From contig NC_091972.1 of NCBI RefSeq assembly GCF_036711975.1, positions 27,099,001-27,163,000 of the forward strand: a stretch of DNA of 64,000 nt, written 5' to 3'. A model generated the notes under the pieces. That model saw only the letters and a list, made by a program, of their open reading frames with translations. It had not been told where the DNA came from and did no database searches. This DNA comes from Onthophagus taurus (taxonomy: Eukaryota; Arthropoda; Insecta; Coleoptera; Scarabaeidae). Positions within the stretch are counted from its first letter, which is position 1, and each line of letters opens with the position of its first letter. The translations under genes and the position numbers were made by a program. Below, in pieces: positions 52,549-64,000 of this stretch.

Positions 52549-53809
52549 TTAGTCAACCTGTAGTTTCTTAAAACTTCCTTCTACGCCTAAACCGAGTTCT
52601 TCATTAATTTCGGAAACGAACTGATTAGATTTTTCGATTTCTATGTACATATCATCTAAAGCGAGAAGCGTTTCCTTTTTCTCTTGTAGTTTCAATTTGA
52701 ATTTTTCAATCATTTCTTTTAACGGCACGTCACCACCATATTCTTTTGGTAAAAGCTTCGGATTGATTTTTTTGTGCAATTCTTCAACAGATTTATGAAG
52801 CTAAAAAAAATATTTAAAAAATAAACAATTTTACTTAAATTTTACTAATTTAAAACTTACGGAAATCCGTCCTTTCAGTTTTTCGGATAAGAAACCCATA
52901 GCAAAATCCAAAAGTTTAACAGCACTTGGAGGAATGTTGATGAAGTGATTTTCTTTGTGACGCATCGGAGATGAATGCTAATTATAAAAAAAATATTGTT
53001 ATTTTTTGTATAGATTTACTTGATATTTAGAAAGCGTATAGAAGTGGATCTAAACTTGTAAAAACCTAAACCACATCTGTACCAAGCACCAAAGAGACTC
53101 TAAAAAGACGTTCGCGAGAAAACGTGAAAGTAAACTTTCTATTTCAAAAGAAAGTCACGCAACAACAATCCAAAACAACCTATCGCAAAAAATTGAATAA
53201 TAAATAAAACAATCTACTAACCTGTATACATTTTAAAGCATTTCGAATATCTGTTAATGTAAACAAAGAAAGATGAGCCATTTGAAAACCACCCTCGTCG
53301 TTAATATAAGTATAACCATGAACTTGATTGGTTTCATCATCCATAAGAGTTTCCGAAATGATACTATGAACTTTAATCATATGAGCAGCTGTATATTTGT
53401 GAGGATCAAATCGACCTGCACAACTAAAAAGGATCGTTTTACCGCTATCTCGCTCCAACATTGGAACTAAATAACCATCTTCAATAATGTTTTTGATATC
53501 TGGATCTTCCCAGTCCAAGTTCTTGAACCAATTTGGATACAATTGTCGCACAATCAAGTATCTTTCTAGCATTTCACAAGCTAAAGGAACACTAAATTTT
53601 TTCGTTCGCAAGAATCTTAATAGGAATGGCGCATCGGTCCTGCATCTTTTGATGTTGGTATTTTTGTTGATCCAATCGCGCATTTGTTCTAATGATTGTT
53701 CTCTTATCGATTCATCTTCGCGTAATTCTTCTAAAGCCACTTTTTTTACATCTAGTGGTAAACTGCAAACGTAGTCTTGAACTGAAATATCTTGTCCTCC
53801 TAAACCCAT
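52549..53809 (-). CDS. CRAL-TRIO / alpha-tocopherol-transfer-like protein, three exons, 318 aa
   Basis: Cytosolic carrier of small hydrophobic ligands such as retinoids or tocopherol; the ligand here is unknown. Exons on the minus strand are 53809-53222, 52977-52861 and 52800-52549, all phase 0 with GT..AG introns (CAG|GTTAGT, TCC|GTAAGT). Residues 50-95 form the CRAL_TRIO_N helical domain (DAPFLLRFLRTKKFSVPLAC). The lipid-binding domain covers about 115-270: TILFSCAGRFDPHKY, GYTYINDEGGFQMAHLSLFT, HFINIPPSAVKLLDFAMGFL, SEKLKGRIS and LLPKEYGGDVPLKEM. LLPKEYGG is a family hallmark. The length is normal for insect members. The start ATG at 53809 follows a splice acceptor (TTTTTTCAG at about 53820), so a non-coding first exon exists upstream. 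Confidence 0.9.
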
Positions 53810-54049
53810 TTTGAATATACTGAAAAAATAATAATGGTAATGGTACTTTTGTCGAAAAATTAAGGTTTAAATTTAAAACATTTAAATATGTTTTTTATGC
53901 AACCGGACGAAAGGACGTAAACACTCCCATTGAACAAGAGATGAAATTTGCCTATTTAAGTGTGCATTATGTTAAGTAACCTCTCACATAAGACCTGCAT
54001 CCTCACAATAATGACGTTAAAATACGCAAAAACACAAATAAAACTAACC

Positions 54050-54410
54050 GCATGCTAAGAGTAGTAAATATGAAGACCCTGCCGACTCAGAAAAGACCAG
54101 ACAAGATAGAGACCAATGCGGGGACATTGTTAGAAACATTGTAAGATGGGGAAGGCAGCATAATAAATTTTGGCACAATTACGGCCGTAGATTCCAGATA
54201 ACTAACTGCCGAAAATTGTGCTTATAAGTAAACTGCCCGAAAGCAGACCACTAGGCAGATTACCAAAGAGATGGGGAGGCCAGAAACAACCTGAGAGAAA
54301 CAAAGAGAATACTAAAAGAACGGTTCAGTCTTCTCTAGACCAAACGGTTTAAAGAAGACGAAAAGAAACGGTCGAGAGCAGAACAAAAGGTAACATCCGG
54401 TATTCTTAAT
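54050..54410 (+). pseudogene. LINE 3' coding end, copy 3 of the dispersed repeat
   Basis: GRLPKRWGGQKQPERNKENT near 54257 resembles the GRP..RW block ending RTE/CR1-type LINE proteins. Upstream sequence matches the reverse complements of 8995-9330 and 23590-23860. Confidence 0.5.
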
Positions 54411-55229
54411 ATACGTGCAAGTAGAAATCTTCATTAGCTCCTAAATTGGAGCTTAGAACGTAAACTAATATAAAATCAGATTCGTAACAGTAAAACAGGA
54501 GCTTTACAGTTATTTGTAACGCAAGAACTTTGCTAAAGTATACGATTTATCTTCTTACGTAGTGAAAATTGTGTTGGAGTTGAGATAAGCTTAACTTTGA
54601 ATTACAAAGATCTATTAGGTTTGATAAAGAAACTCGAAATAAATTGAAAGAATATAGAGTAAAACTATTTTGAAAAAATGTTCAAAGTTAGTATTTTTTT
54701 CAAAACTAAGTTATAAGTCAGAACTTGTAGCACAAATTTCAAATTTTAGAATATAACACACAAGCCAAATAGATAGACTGCAATTTGTTTAATATGGCAC
54801 GTTAAACAAATTGGACGAAGAAATAACCATCGAATTGTTTCATTTTTATACAATTTATAATTAATTATCTGTTTGCCTAAAAATTTTAACTTCACGTGTT
54901 AACAATATGACGATATAGATTTGAACGGCAATGTAAGGAATAATATGAAGTCGGATTCAAACTATTCATAGTATGACTTGAGGTAAGATAGTAAATTATA
55001 AGGATTTTTGGAAAAGAGTGATATTTTCGAGTTAAAAGGTCACTTTTGGATGCGATGGTAGAAGTAAAATTTGGAAGAAAGTTATCTACTGCTGTTTTGG
55101 AAGATGCGTTTTTTTTTGTGTTTTAGTTTAGTTTTTATAGAAATATAATGGCAATAATATTTAAATATTTTAGAGGGCAATTTTCACCAAATGCTGTACA
55201 ATTGGATTTTCCAGTTAGTCCAATACCTA

Positions 55230-55490
55230 AAACATAACAACGCTTATACATATTAGCTAATGGCTTTTATGTAAAGTGCCCAAGCACCTCCATTTTCGAT
55301 TAGAATCAGCAGATATGAATTCCATAGAGTGTGGGATTATTTAGAAAAGCAATTATTAATTATTAACACAACATTAGTAGTAAGTCATCAGTAAAAGATA
55401 CATTGCAAGCAAAGTGGAAAAAATGTCGGTATCATACAGAAAAATTAGACCAATCAATAGTATCAACTACTATCCGTGCCAAAAGTCAAG
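55230..55490 (+). pseudogene. Tc1/mariner transposase relic
   Basis: SADMNSIE, then in another frame VWDYLEKQLLIINTT, resembles the SPDMNPIE..W..LK block with the third acidic position. VKDTLQAKWKKC follows. It is heavily decayed. Confidence 0.45.
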
Positions 55491-55499
55491 GCCCCTCAT

Positions 55500-55935
55500 T
55501 TTAGAGATCGATATTTTTCCAACCGCTCGATAAAAAAAATTTGGGCAAAGTTTGTTGTAATCACTGAAGATTTCTACATAACATATGTTAATTTGAAAAT
55601 TTGCGGATGCGCGGTTTTTCTTTTATCGCGAGTTAAATGAAAAACAGGTGGTAGCCTGATAGTTTCGCCGAAAATCGCGATTTAGTAAGACGTCGTTATG
55701 CCGAAAACGGCGTGGTGAATTTCATCGCGGTTTGACCAAAGTATTTCAAATAGTTGCGTTTATCGGATACCTTTCTCAGTTTTACAAAGTTATGTCTCCC
55801 TATTTTTTTAGAGCGATTTAAGCGAATTATAAATTAAAAAGAAATAGAAATAAGCTCTGCGGGGTGTGGGGGGCTTCGTCCAATCGGAACAGATGGTGCG
55901 TTCCAGACAGTACGTCGCCCCGTTATCTTACCTAC
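55500..55935. other. GC-richer non-coding patch
   Basis: Compared with its surroundings this stretch has many CG dinucleotides (ATCGCGAG, GCGCGGTTT, ACGTCGTTATGCC). No open frame or terminal repeat could be assigned. Confidence 0.35.
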
Positions 55936-56889
55936 ATAAAGAAATAAAGGCGCGACGTTCTGTTTTATAAATCATACAGAAACTACAAAAAATGACCGAC
56001 AGTTATGTCGTATTCGTTCATGTTTATCGTCTTCAGTTTTGGAGATATTCTGTTAGCGTTGGTTTTCGACATTTCTTAGCAAAGAAGTTGTATGAGGCCC
56101 TCTACCGTTAAGCCCTTATGTAAAAATAGGTTCGCTAGACTGCTGCCTTTCTCATGACATATTAATTACATATTAAATAATTCCTAAAGTATTGTAGGGG
56201 CTGACAAAAATCTTCATACCGTTGTCAAGTTCAAACATTAGCTTCAGTTTTCTATGAACGTTTTTCTCAGTATTTTGAAGACTGTTGGATTACATCAATA
56301 TTTTAACTAAAGAGTTTGTTCTCCTCTCTGGAATATGTCACGTCAAATATTAGATGTAACCTTGGTTCTCGCGTATTCATCCACATTTTACAGTTGTCAT
56401 AAGAAATTTCCTACATTAATATTATAATAATAACTAACTAGGATGAACTCAGACAAGCATGAAGGCACGGTACCCGGATTCCTCGATTTTCATAAATGCA
56501 TATGCCTTTTGCATTTGGGGATTTTTAAAATCGCTAATGTTTTCAAGCGCCACAAGTTATTCCAAGGATTTTCGAAAGACTAGACCTTTGTTTCTGCGAC
56601 GATTCTGCTTGTATATAAATAGACGGAGGACATGCAGAACAATTACTTTAAGTGTTTATTGTTATATAAAATTTATTTAATAGATTTATTCTTTCGACTA
56701 AAATTCAAAATCAACTCTACTTCTGAAACTACTAATTTGTGGAGTTATGTTTTTTAACACGTTTTTGTTTCATATGATAAGTGAGATAGGTGAATAGAAT
56801 ATCCAACCATTTTTAAACTGCCTTTCATATATTGTGATTTTAATAACTTTTAGATGTTTTGAGATGTTGTATCAAGTATAATTTTTTTT

Positions 56890-57105
56890 GTATACATAAA
56901 GGGGGAATAAAAAGTCTGGGACACCTGAAATATCTTCAAAACGAGTTTTTTTGAAAAAATCCTTTCAGGTGTCAAAGACTATAATAAATTTGTCGTCTTT
57001 TCCTATGTCTAAATTGACATAGGAGTGGTTTACAATACCCCATATTCATATGTCTAAATTTGAAGATATTTCAGGTGTTCCAGACTTTTTATTCACCCTG
57101 TATAC
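56890..57105. mobile_element. MITE with GTATAC ends
   Basis: The left end GTATACATAAAGGGGGAATAA and the right end (reverse complement GTATACAGGGTGAATAA) continue as AAAGTCTGG.ACACCTGAAA and ATATCTTCAAA, giving arms of about 46 bases. The interior is non-coding. TA lies within the ends, as for Tc1/mariner-type targets. Confidence 0.85.
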
Positions 57106-57106
57106 T

Positions 57107-57155
57107 ATAATAACAATAATATAATTAATAATATAATAATAATAATAATATAATC
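57107..57155 (+). repeat. TAA/TA-rich simple repeat
   Basis: An imperfect run of ATA and ATAATA units directly after the MITE. Confidence 0.8.
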
Positions 57156-58369
57156 AGTTCATATGAAGTTATTTTGTGATAATCTGTCATTTATTATTAT
57201 AAATTATTTATCATGATTTTAAAGAATATGAAGAATACATCTTGGCTAAAAATAATAAAGTTTAAGATACAAGTTTCTTGATATTGACAGCAGAAGGCCT
57301 CGTTTATTTTCACTTTCTACTCGCGTCACTTTCACAACTGTAAGAAGCGGCATTGTACGGTAAAGTGACCTAAATTACTAAGAGTAAGGCGGAGGTATTC
57401 ATCTGTGGTAAAGTTAATTAAATTGTAAAGTGATCGGGCTGAAAAAATCGTCAATGGTAAGATTAGTACATTAAAAATGTAAACTTTGTTTACTAGTTGA
57501 CATTTGAAATTAATCTGTTTTTGATTGTGATGATGATTGAAGATGTAACATATTGTGAAAAGTTGGTCAAGGGTAATTTTAATGGAATTGTTACCGAGTA
57601 AGGTTATATCTGGGTTTAACGTTGTTTTTCCGGTTGTTTAAACTTGTTTATCGTAAAATCAGAGCACGTGGTATAGTTGTTTCCGGTTGAAACATATAAC
57701 TGTGTCATCAAGAATAATATGTAAAAACATATTTAATATGATGAAATACTTTTTTTTATAAAAAAAACATGCGTTTTATCGGAATAAAATATCAATTCTA
57801 AAATATTAATTGATATGTTCTGTTTTAAGCATGTCTATATTACCATTTAAAATACTTATTGTAATTTAAATGTTAATTATATGGATAGGAGATATTTTAA
57901 TTACTTTCTAATGGTTTTGATTAGATTTAAGGTATTTATTTAATGATTATAAATCATTTTATATTCTAAAAGTACTTTAATACAAAATAAATTATATTTA
58001 GCAGCGGTATTTAGTGAAGTTGGCAGGCAATAATAGAAACTTGACAAACTTAAGAAACTTAACTTGCAATAGTGATAAAATATCATGTGATCGTGTGCAA
58101 AACTTCACAATATTTTCGGTCTGATTTTTTTATTTGATTTTGTTTTATTTTATCTCTGCCTGTAAGGACAGTCAGATGACCTGACAAAATTTGTGAGTAA
58201 CTCTACGACAACTCTACGCAAACTGCTTATGGTAAAACGAATATCTACTTATAGCACAAATAGCGCAACCTAAACGAATATTAATCGCGCACTATCCGTG
58301 TAGATATCAATAAAATAAAAGAATAGATAAATATACTTACTACAACCTGCAAAGTGAATTGGATGACGT

Positions 58370-59110
58370 ACCGGAAAGCGATAAAATCATAATGTTGGGA
58401 GACTTAAATGCGAGAATTAACACAACGAGGTTATATGTGGCATCAAAAACAGATTCAATGAAGTAAGCAAAGTACTTATACCAATGAAGACTGAGGAAAA
58501 AATATAAATGAATATACGACTACACTGAAACTGCATTGAAAAAACTACGCTCAACTGCAATTAAATCAGCAGAGGAAGCATTAAGGAGAAGAGTCACATA
58601 GAACGGAGAAACGAAGATCGTATTTTCAGAATAGATCAGGCGTAATAGCATACGAAGAATACGAAGTACTGAGAAACAGAATAAACGCAAATATCCAATC
58701 AACCAAGAAAACTACGGAGAAAAGTTTACGTAAGACATGGAGAGTGACCTATACGGTTGTCAGAGGAATATCTGAAACATGAAATCAACGAGAAAGATAA
58801 AGGCGGAAGACTGGAAAAATACTTCAAAAAGCTATATGAAAACATGGCAGAAAACGAGAGAAACATAAAATCTCCACAAGCATATGTGGAAACTAACGTT
58901 CAATCGGAATTCAACTTATCCAAAGGAAAAATAAAACAATAACACAGAAATTGAAGAAGTTTATATCACCAAGTATTGCTGAAATAGCAACCGATACGAT
59001 TAAATATAGCGGAGACGCACTGCTAGAGGAAATACACACCCTATTTAACAGAATTATCATAAGTAAAAGGATACCAACTGAATAGAAATGCAGTACACTA
59101 ATACCAAGAA
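58370..59110 (+). pseudogene. LINE endonuclease-to-RT linker fragment
   Basis: Decodes as SDKIIMLGDLNARI (endonuclease LGD.N motif), then a Lys/Arg-rich region with ALKKLRSTAIKSAEEALRRR, and GGRLEKYFKKLYENMAENE, the segment before the RT domain. Many stops. Confidence 0.6.
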
Positions 59111-59979
59111 AAGACGGAACATGGTTTAAAGGTTGCGCGCGCCCCATTTTATCAGAATTACTATTAATTATTATTATCCTAAAACCTAATTAACCAATGA
59201 TGCGAGACATCATTGGATTCGTATTTTTTACCTCTATCAGTAAATAATAAAAAGTAAATGAAAAAAATAAAAAGTAATAAAAAAAGTAAGAAATAAAAAA
59301 ATGTAATAAGAAATTCATTTTATCGTTTTTTCATTTACCTTTTATTATTCATGTTGGAATCAACCATTTTCAACATCTATCAGAAAATGTTATAATGTAT
59401 AGGGTGTTCCATTCAAAAAAACAAAGTTGACCCATTTCTGCATAAACTAAAAGTGATAAATAATCTTTTATGCTAAATTATTTGGGTTAACAAAATATAA
59501 GAATCGATGTGTCTCCTGACGATATCTCGAACGGTTTTTATGTAGTTTCCTTAAGTTACTTATGACGTGTACTGTATATGTTTGGTGAAGGGCAGTGAGT
59601 TTGTGGTGGGTTTGCGATGATGACATATCTGAATATAATATCCTTTCGAACTTCGAAAAAAGTCAGTCGGTCTATAATTTTTACTCGTTGATCTTATCAA
59701 AACTAAATGTATGATAGTTGAGTGCATTACTAAATGCATACATAATTGATGTTATTAATTTTAAAAATACACCATTAATATGTTTTCAAAAAGTATGGTA
59801 AAACCAAATGGCTGAAAAAAAATAATCGAACGAGTGCATGAACATTAAAATATTCAAAACATATTGACAAAGGACTAAGGAAAGGGATGAAAAGCTCAGG
59901 ATGAAATTGCGATTTGTACTGTAAGATATGTGTATCTTCTTTCTTGTAGTGACTAACATAAATAATTACAAATTATAGT

Positions 59980-60515
59980 GCATCACACCATTCAAATGAT
60001 AAACAACATTTTCGAAATTAAACTAAAACTAGAACTAATAGTAGCACTATCACTAGAACTAACACTAGACCTAGAACTAGAAACTTTCGGGTTAAGCCGT
60101 GCGTCTTTTGAAAAAATGTTTTACGTTTCGGATGCTATGTTGCAACCTTCTTCAGAAACAACTTCGAAGTGTTCGAAATCACGTCGCACTTATATTTTCG
60201 AAATTGTATTTATAAATTATTCAACTTTTAGCTAATTTGGTTTATTGAATTGAATTACTTTTACTCAGGTTATATCATATACAGTTATAGAGGTCACTGA
60301 TATGTATGGAAACGGTCGTTCGAAATCATTTCGTACTTGTTGCTGAAGAAAGTTGCAACGTGGCATCCGAAACGTCAAACATTTTTTCAAAAGACGCCCG
60401 GCTTAATCAGAAAGTTTATAGTTCTAGGTCTAGTGTTAGATCTAGTGATAGTGCTACTATTAGTTCTAGTTTTAATTTAATTAACACCGGCCGTGAACCA
60501 ACACTAACATAATGT
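59980..60515. mobile_element. Fold-back PLE-derived element
   Basis: The left arm (about 60015-60165) is the reverse complement of the right arm (about 60335-60485). Both carry the TAGNNN array, GAAACGTCAAACATTTTTTC-type sequence and CTGAAGAA...GAAACGT. Only about 150 bases separate them, and no protein is encoded. It is the same family as 20340-22424. It interrupts a Tigger-like element whose 3' end continues at 60530. Confidence 0.78.
60419..60478 (+). repeat. Period-6 TAGNNN array, second locus
   Basis: TAG recurs every six bases, with one unit changed to TAC; the inverted partner (CTANNN) lies at about 60022-60085. Confidence 0.82.
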
Positions 60516-60529
60516 TCTTATTGTTTCAG

Positions 60530-60897
60530 AATCAGATGAGGGTTATGATAATCGCTTATCGCTGTGCCTACGTTTGATGAAGCTTATTCCTCTCTTAGAA
60601 AGCTTGAAACCTTTGTACTATTATCAAGAGAGAATGTTCTAGATAATATTCATAATTCTTTACATTTAATAGAAGATTTTTTCGACAAAGAGCGGTTGTC
60701 CATTTTAAGCCAATAGAAAATTACGGATTACTTAAAAAAACTTGATTAAATTTCTACTTACAATAGTATTAAAGTTTCTGTTTTAAATATACGTATTAGA
60801 AAAGTACATTTCTAATTTTTCTCTAACTCGAATTCTCCATAACTCGAAGTTTTCTTGCGCTCCCATAGTGATTCGAGTTAGGGGAATTTCACTGTAC
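60530..60897 (+). pseudogene. pogo/Tigger-type transposase C-terminus and terminal repeat
   Basis: 60555-60718 decodes as PTFDEAYSSLRKLETFVLLS, then VLDNIHNSLHLIEDFFDKE and a stop. This resembles the C-terminal helical region of CENP-B/jerky-type DDE transposases. The sequence ends near 60896 with CGAGTTAGGGGAATTTCACTG; its reverse complement CAGTGAAATTCCCC is a plausible pogo-type end. The remainder is absent. Confidence 0.55.
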
Positions 60898-61413
60898 GTA
60901 ACTAATTAGATAGATTCGTAAATTTTTAAAAGCTCGATGTCTGGAAAACGGTAAAGTTTAGGTTTATGATCTTCCCCATGACATTTTGTTTAGAATTTCA
61001 AGATGTACCGAAATATGGAACAATATACGGGTGTTGTTAAAGAAAACGTAACTTTGTTTCGTCATAACTTTTTGATTAATCCTGTATACTTAATTTATCT
61101 TTATTATAATAGATTTTAAAAAACACAAAAATTTTTATATTTCATTTTTCGCTAGCTATTTTACTTTAGGACATAATCGACTATTAGGTTATAGAGTATA
61201 ACCAAATATAAACTTTAAGAATTTTTGAAATAAATAACTGGCATCGACTTAATAAAACAACCAACGATTTTATGATTTTTAAATGGAAAATGTTGCTAAT
61301 AAGATCTAATAGGTAAATAATGCAGAAACATGTATCTTCTTTGGTAACATATAAAATGTACTTTTACTGCTATTTCTATGTATAGAAAATTTAGGTTATA
61401 ACATTCCCGATTT

Positions 61414-61443
61414 CGTGAAGTGCTATCTTCGGGTGGCAAACCA
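61414..61443 (-). other. Weak hammerhead-like relic
   Basis: Minus strand: CCGAAGATAGCACTTCACGAAATCGG. It resembles the CTGAAGAT.GCACTTA..CGAAAC motif at 10044 but both conserved blocks are altered. Confidence 0.2.
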
Positions 61444-62624
61444 AATATGTGTTTAAACCCATATTTTCGCTGCTTAAATCATAAGAACCATGAAAAATAA
61501 TAATTCGTAATCAACTATTTTTCCAGAAAACTTTTGTATTTTGAATTTTGTTGTGATAATCTCAAACATTCAGCAATAACAAGCAACTAATGGTTATTAT
61601 GACCATTATTAATGATAACAATATTAATCAATATATTTGTTTCAGACGTTAACGAAAGATTTTGCAGGCTATCCAAATAACATTTTTATTACGAGAGTGA
61701 TTTAAGTCATTATGTGTGTAGTAGTGAGCATACGTGTTTCACATAGATGTATGATAATTGTATTGAACTTACATATCAGGACATTGATGTGTTTGTTTGC
61801 GTGGATTATACAATCTAAATTGTCTTCTTAACATAACGTCCTAATAAAATACGTTCGATTATTTTAAAGAAATGATTATTCGAAGAAGTAAGTATGTAAA
61901 TCGTGTCGCATTGAAAGTATTAAGAAGTAACTATTTAAGAAGTTATTCAAATCTCACGTCTGAAACAAATTTGAATCAAATGAGCAAATTTGAGAATGAG
62001 AAAAAACTGCCTCTAAACCTATAAAATAAAATTAATTAAAATTTAATTGAATTTTCATTTAATTGTGAGGGTTTTTATATATGTATCTAGATGTTTAGAC
62101 ACATCATTTCAACATATTTTAAGTAGTAAATAATTGCTTACAATTATTGATTTTCTATTAGCTGTAATAACTTTGATAATAGTAATTGAATTATAGATAC
62201 AATTTTGAAATGTATGCGTACATTCTATTGTATCTTATAATAACGTTCCAAGAGTATAAGAACAGGAAACGACTTGGCCTAGATACAACACAGGCACAAG
62301 AGATATGAAACGAACTCGCACTTATCGTAAGCATATCCCGAACGTATATCACCGTTCGTAACTTATTCCGTTGGAATGAGGTTAATTCGAGTTTATTCCG
62401 CAGTAGAAAGTTGTCAGCTATCACCACGCGAGAGAAAATCTTGGATGCGAAGAACGAATTAACGAAAACCGAAAGAGCAAAATTTATAAATAACTTATAA
62501 TCAAAAACTGATCTTTTAAATTTTCGTTTTTAAACTGTGTTCAAATTTAAATAGAAAAAGTTTCTATTTTGCCAACACAAGCAGTATTGTTGTAAACTTA
62601 TAATAACATTTTTTTTATGCTTAC

Positions 62625-62693
62625 CTCTTTTTGATGATGTTTGGTAGAGAGCGAGGAAACAGCGGCGAACACGGCCGTTGCTAAAATTACACT
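62625..62693 (-). promoter_or_regulatory. Candidate promoter and non-coding first exon of the CRAL-TRIO gene
   Basis: The minus strand has an arthropod initiator TCAGT (A at about 62693), a GC-richer leader and a strong donor AAAGAG|GTAAGC ending the exon at 62625. The acceptor at the CRAL-TRIO start codon needs such a partner. No other downstream acceptor for it was seen, but the 9-kb join is unproven. Confidence 0.35.
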
Positions 62694-63349
62694 GAACACA
62701 GCGCGGATTTCATTGTAAAAAGTTAACTTTCTCTAACCTACTTTTGGCGGTAAAAGCACACGAATTTGTCGCAATAATCGCGGGCCGCTGTAGTGAATCA
62801 CTCGCTTTTAGGCCAACAAGCTCAGATCTTTTTAGTATGAATGCAGACTTAGCTATGTTATTAATTTTACTATCTACACCTAATACTACTTTTTATCGTT
62901 TGTTGCTTTAGTCGCTTATAGAATACAAATAAGTAGGTAGTAACAATTATCACCAAGTAAAGACTTGAAATTATGCAATAAATATTCAAAACATTCGCTA
63001 AATGAAGTACTCAAATCGTTCCTTTTGTTAACCGTTGTGCTTTCACTAACGTGCTAATGTGTAAATCGAAAATCGAAAATTTCTCGGTACCCATATAAAC
63101 AAAAAGCTGAAATTGAAGGTGTATGCAGAATCTGTATACCGGATATTGCTACCATTTGGCATTTAGTGAAAGTTTTTCATGCAAGATGTTACTTGATGTT
63201 ATTTTCGTTTGTAAATTTTTATTTTTCCTAAAATCTATTTTTTTTGGTTAAAATGGTAGAGAAAGTGTAAATTAAAGATTTAAGGTTTGTGTGATCTAAT
63301 GTGTGTTCTTAATGTTACCGTTTAAAATTGCCTATCTACCAATCATATA
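62694..63349. other. Upstream region, no gene seen
   Basis: Contains a GC-rich patch at 62640-62830 (CGCGGGCCGCTG) that fits a promoter area. The remainder is AT-rich and non-coding. Confidence 0.35.
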
Positions 63350-64000
63350 CAGGATGTTCCATCTCAGACGAGCCACCCCGTATATTTCTTATCCCATAGT
63401 GATTAGAAAAGTTTCCCGAAACCCGTCGAATGATTTTGTTTGGGGGACATCTTTTGACGTAATTTGAGGCTTGAACGAGCAACCCCCTAAGAGGGGGTGC
63501 TTCAACGTCTCAAAATTGAATAGGGGAGAGGGGTTGAGTGATACTTCATTTGAAAGGTCTTGGAAGCCTCTTTACAACGGTGTATGAAAAACGTAAATTT
63601 GATGAACCGTTTTCGCTCAAATGAGCAACCTTGAATATTTTGGTTATAAATAAAAAAATTGAATTGTTTTATCATGTTGTTTTATTTATCACAATCAAAA
63701 AATCAAATCTGCGTTTTTAAATCAAATGTTCAAATTGTCCTCCATTGACTTCCATACAATAATAAATTCTCTCAAACTAAAAAATAAAAAAAAAATCAAA
63801 ACATTTCCATATGTTGCCTTCATTGTTTGTTCTTAGAAGGTGTTCATCTGGTTATAATACGTTTAAATCAATCTGTTGAGTTACTACTTTGCTGATTTGT
63901 TTAAAATTTTAAAAATAATTATGGTGTACACATTGCAAGAACGTGTTGAGCTGGTTAGCCTCTATTACCAAAATCAAAATTGTGCCCGAGCGACTGCAAG
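63350..64000 (+). mobile_element. DDE transposon, 5' part, running off the window
   Basis: Begins near ATACAGGATGTTCCATCTC, a terminal-repeat-like start common in mariner/IS630-type elements (compare GTGTTCCATTCAAAAAAAC at 59405). A leader with CCCCCTAAGAGGGGGT follows, then the transposase start at 63921. Confidence 0.6.
63921..63999 (+). CDS. DDE transposase start (DUF4817-type), cut by the window edge
   Basis: ATG 63921 opens MVYTLQERVELVSLYYQNQN, then CARATA. The ERVELV.LY...N..CARATAR pattern is the first helix-turn-helix of the same transposase family seen in relics at 33593, 44082 and 47450. The frame is open up to the edge; the completeness of this copy cannot be judged. Confidence 0.65.
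   Translation, partial: MVYTLQERVELVSLYYQNQNCARATA

Larger units (their letters stand above)
53821..62624 (-). other. Probable 5' UTR intron of the CRAL-TRIO gene, repeat-filled
   Basis: Inferred from the acceptor ten bases before the start codon and the strong donor at 62625. Transposon relics inside are listed separately. Stretches 54410-55220, 55940-56880, 57170-58360, 59160-59970 and 60900-62600 show no gene. The 59400 region contains GGTGTTCCATTCAAAAAAAC, a typical DDE-element end. Confidence 0.4.

Noticed and set aside
1-64000. CRISPR arrays, bacterial operons, rRNA or tRNA genes
   Set aside because: No regularly spaced identical repeats, ribosome-binding sites or convincing tRNA A/B boxes were seen; gene structure is eukaryotic.

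Overview
The window looks like AT-rich insect nuclear DNA. It holds spliced genes with GT..AG introns, an ionotropic receptor (IR) cluster of the kind found in insect chemosensory genomes, and a dense mix of insect-type transposons. A beetle is a plausible host, but that is inference; nothing here fixes the order or species.

Host genes. Three IR75-group receptor genes lie head to tail on the + strand: IR-A (only its last two exons, 6623-7180), IR-B (7483-19088, nine exons, 616 aa) and IR-C (19291-38772, eight exons, 602 aa). I rebuilt B and C by hand from splice sites and B/C alignment. Shared exons have identical lengths (158, 309, 128, 168 and 263 nt), and phases agree throughout. Gaps between stop and next start are only about 300 and 200 bases, so this is a recent tandem array. 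Next comes an intronless GT92-family glycosyltransferase gene (38996-40501, +). On the minus strand is a three-exon CRAL-TRIO/alpha-tocopherol-transfer-like gene (53809-52549, 318 aa). It probably has a 5' UTR intron whose first exon may be near 62.65 kb.

Mobile DNA. Nearly everything else is transposon-derived, and most of it sits inside IR introns. From left to right: a TTAA-bounded piggyBac (412-5541) carrying a nested DNA transposon with 642-bp inverted repeats (2353-5192); LINE and Tc1 fragments; a long RTE-like LINE (about 14900-17930, minus); a pogo/Tigger-type MITE; a head-to-head Penelope-like element (PLE, 20340-22424); a three-deep nest of hAT > LINE > hAT (24562-27352) with 8-bp target duplications at both hAT layers; jockey-type LINE pieces; a composite element mixing LINE reverse-transcriptase and DDE-transposase scraps; a Ty3/gypsy remnant lacking gag and protease (40951-43949); a DDE transposase split by a hAT element (45603-47372); a second PLE with a GIY-YIG domain (48828-49850); several fold-back MITEs; and the start of another DDE transposase at the right edge.

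Most unusual signals. Four or more short motifs resemble hammerhead-ribozyme cores (CTGATGA or CTGAAGA, a small hairpin, then GAAAC), one of them just 3' of a PLE. A strict period-6 TAGNNN array lies in PLE termini. PLE ends are repeatedly arranged as inverted pairs. An intron is present in IR-B and absent at the identical site in IR-C. One transposon copy pair appears to have fused LINE and DDE sequence and then spread.
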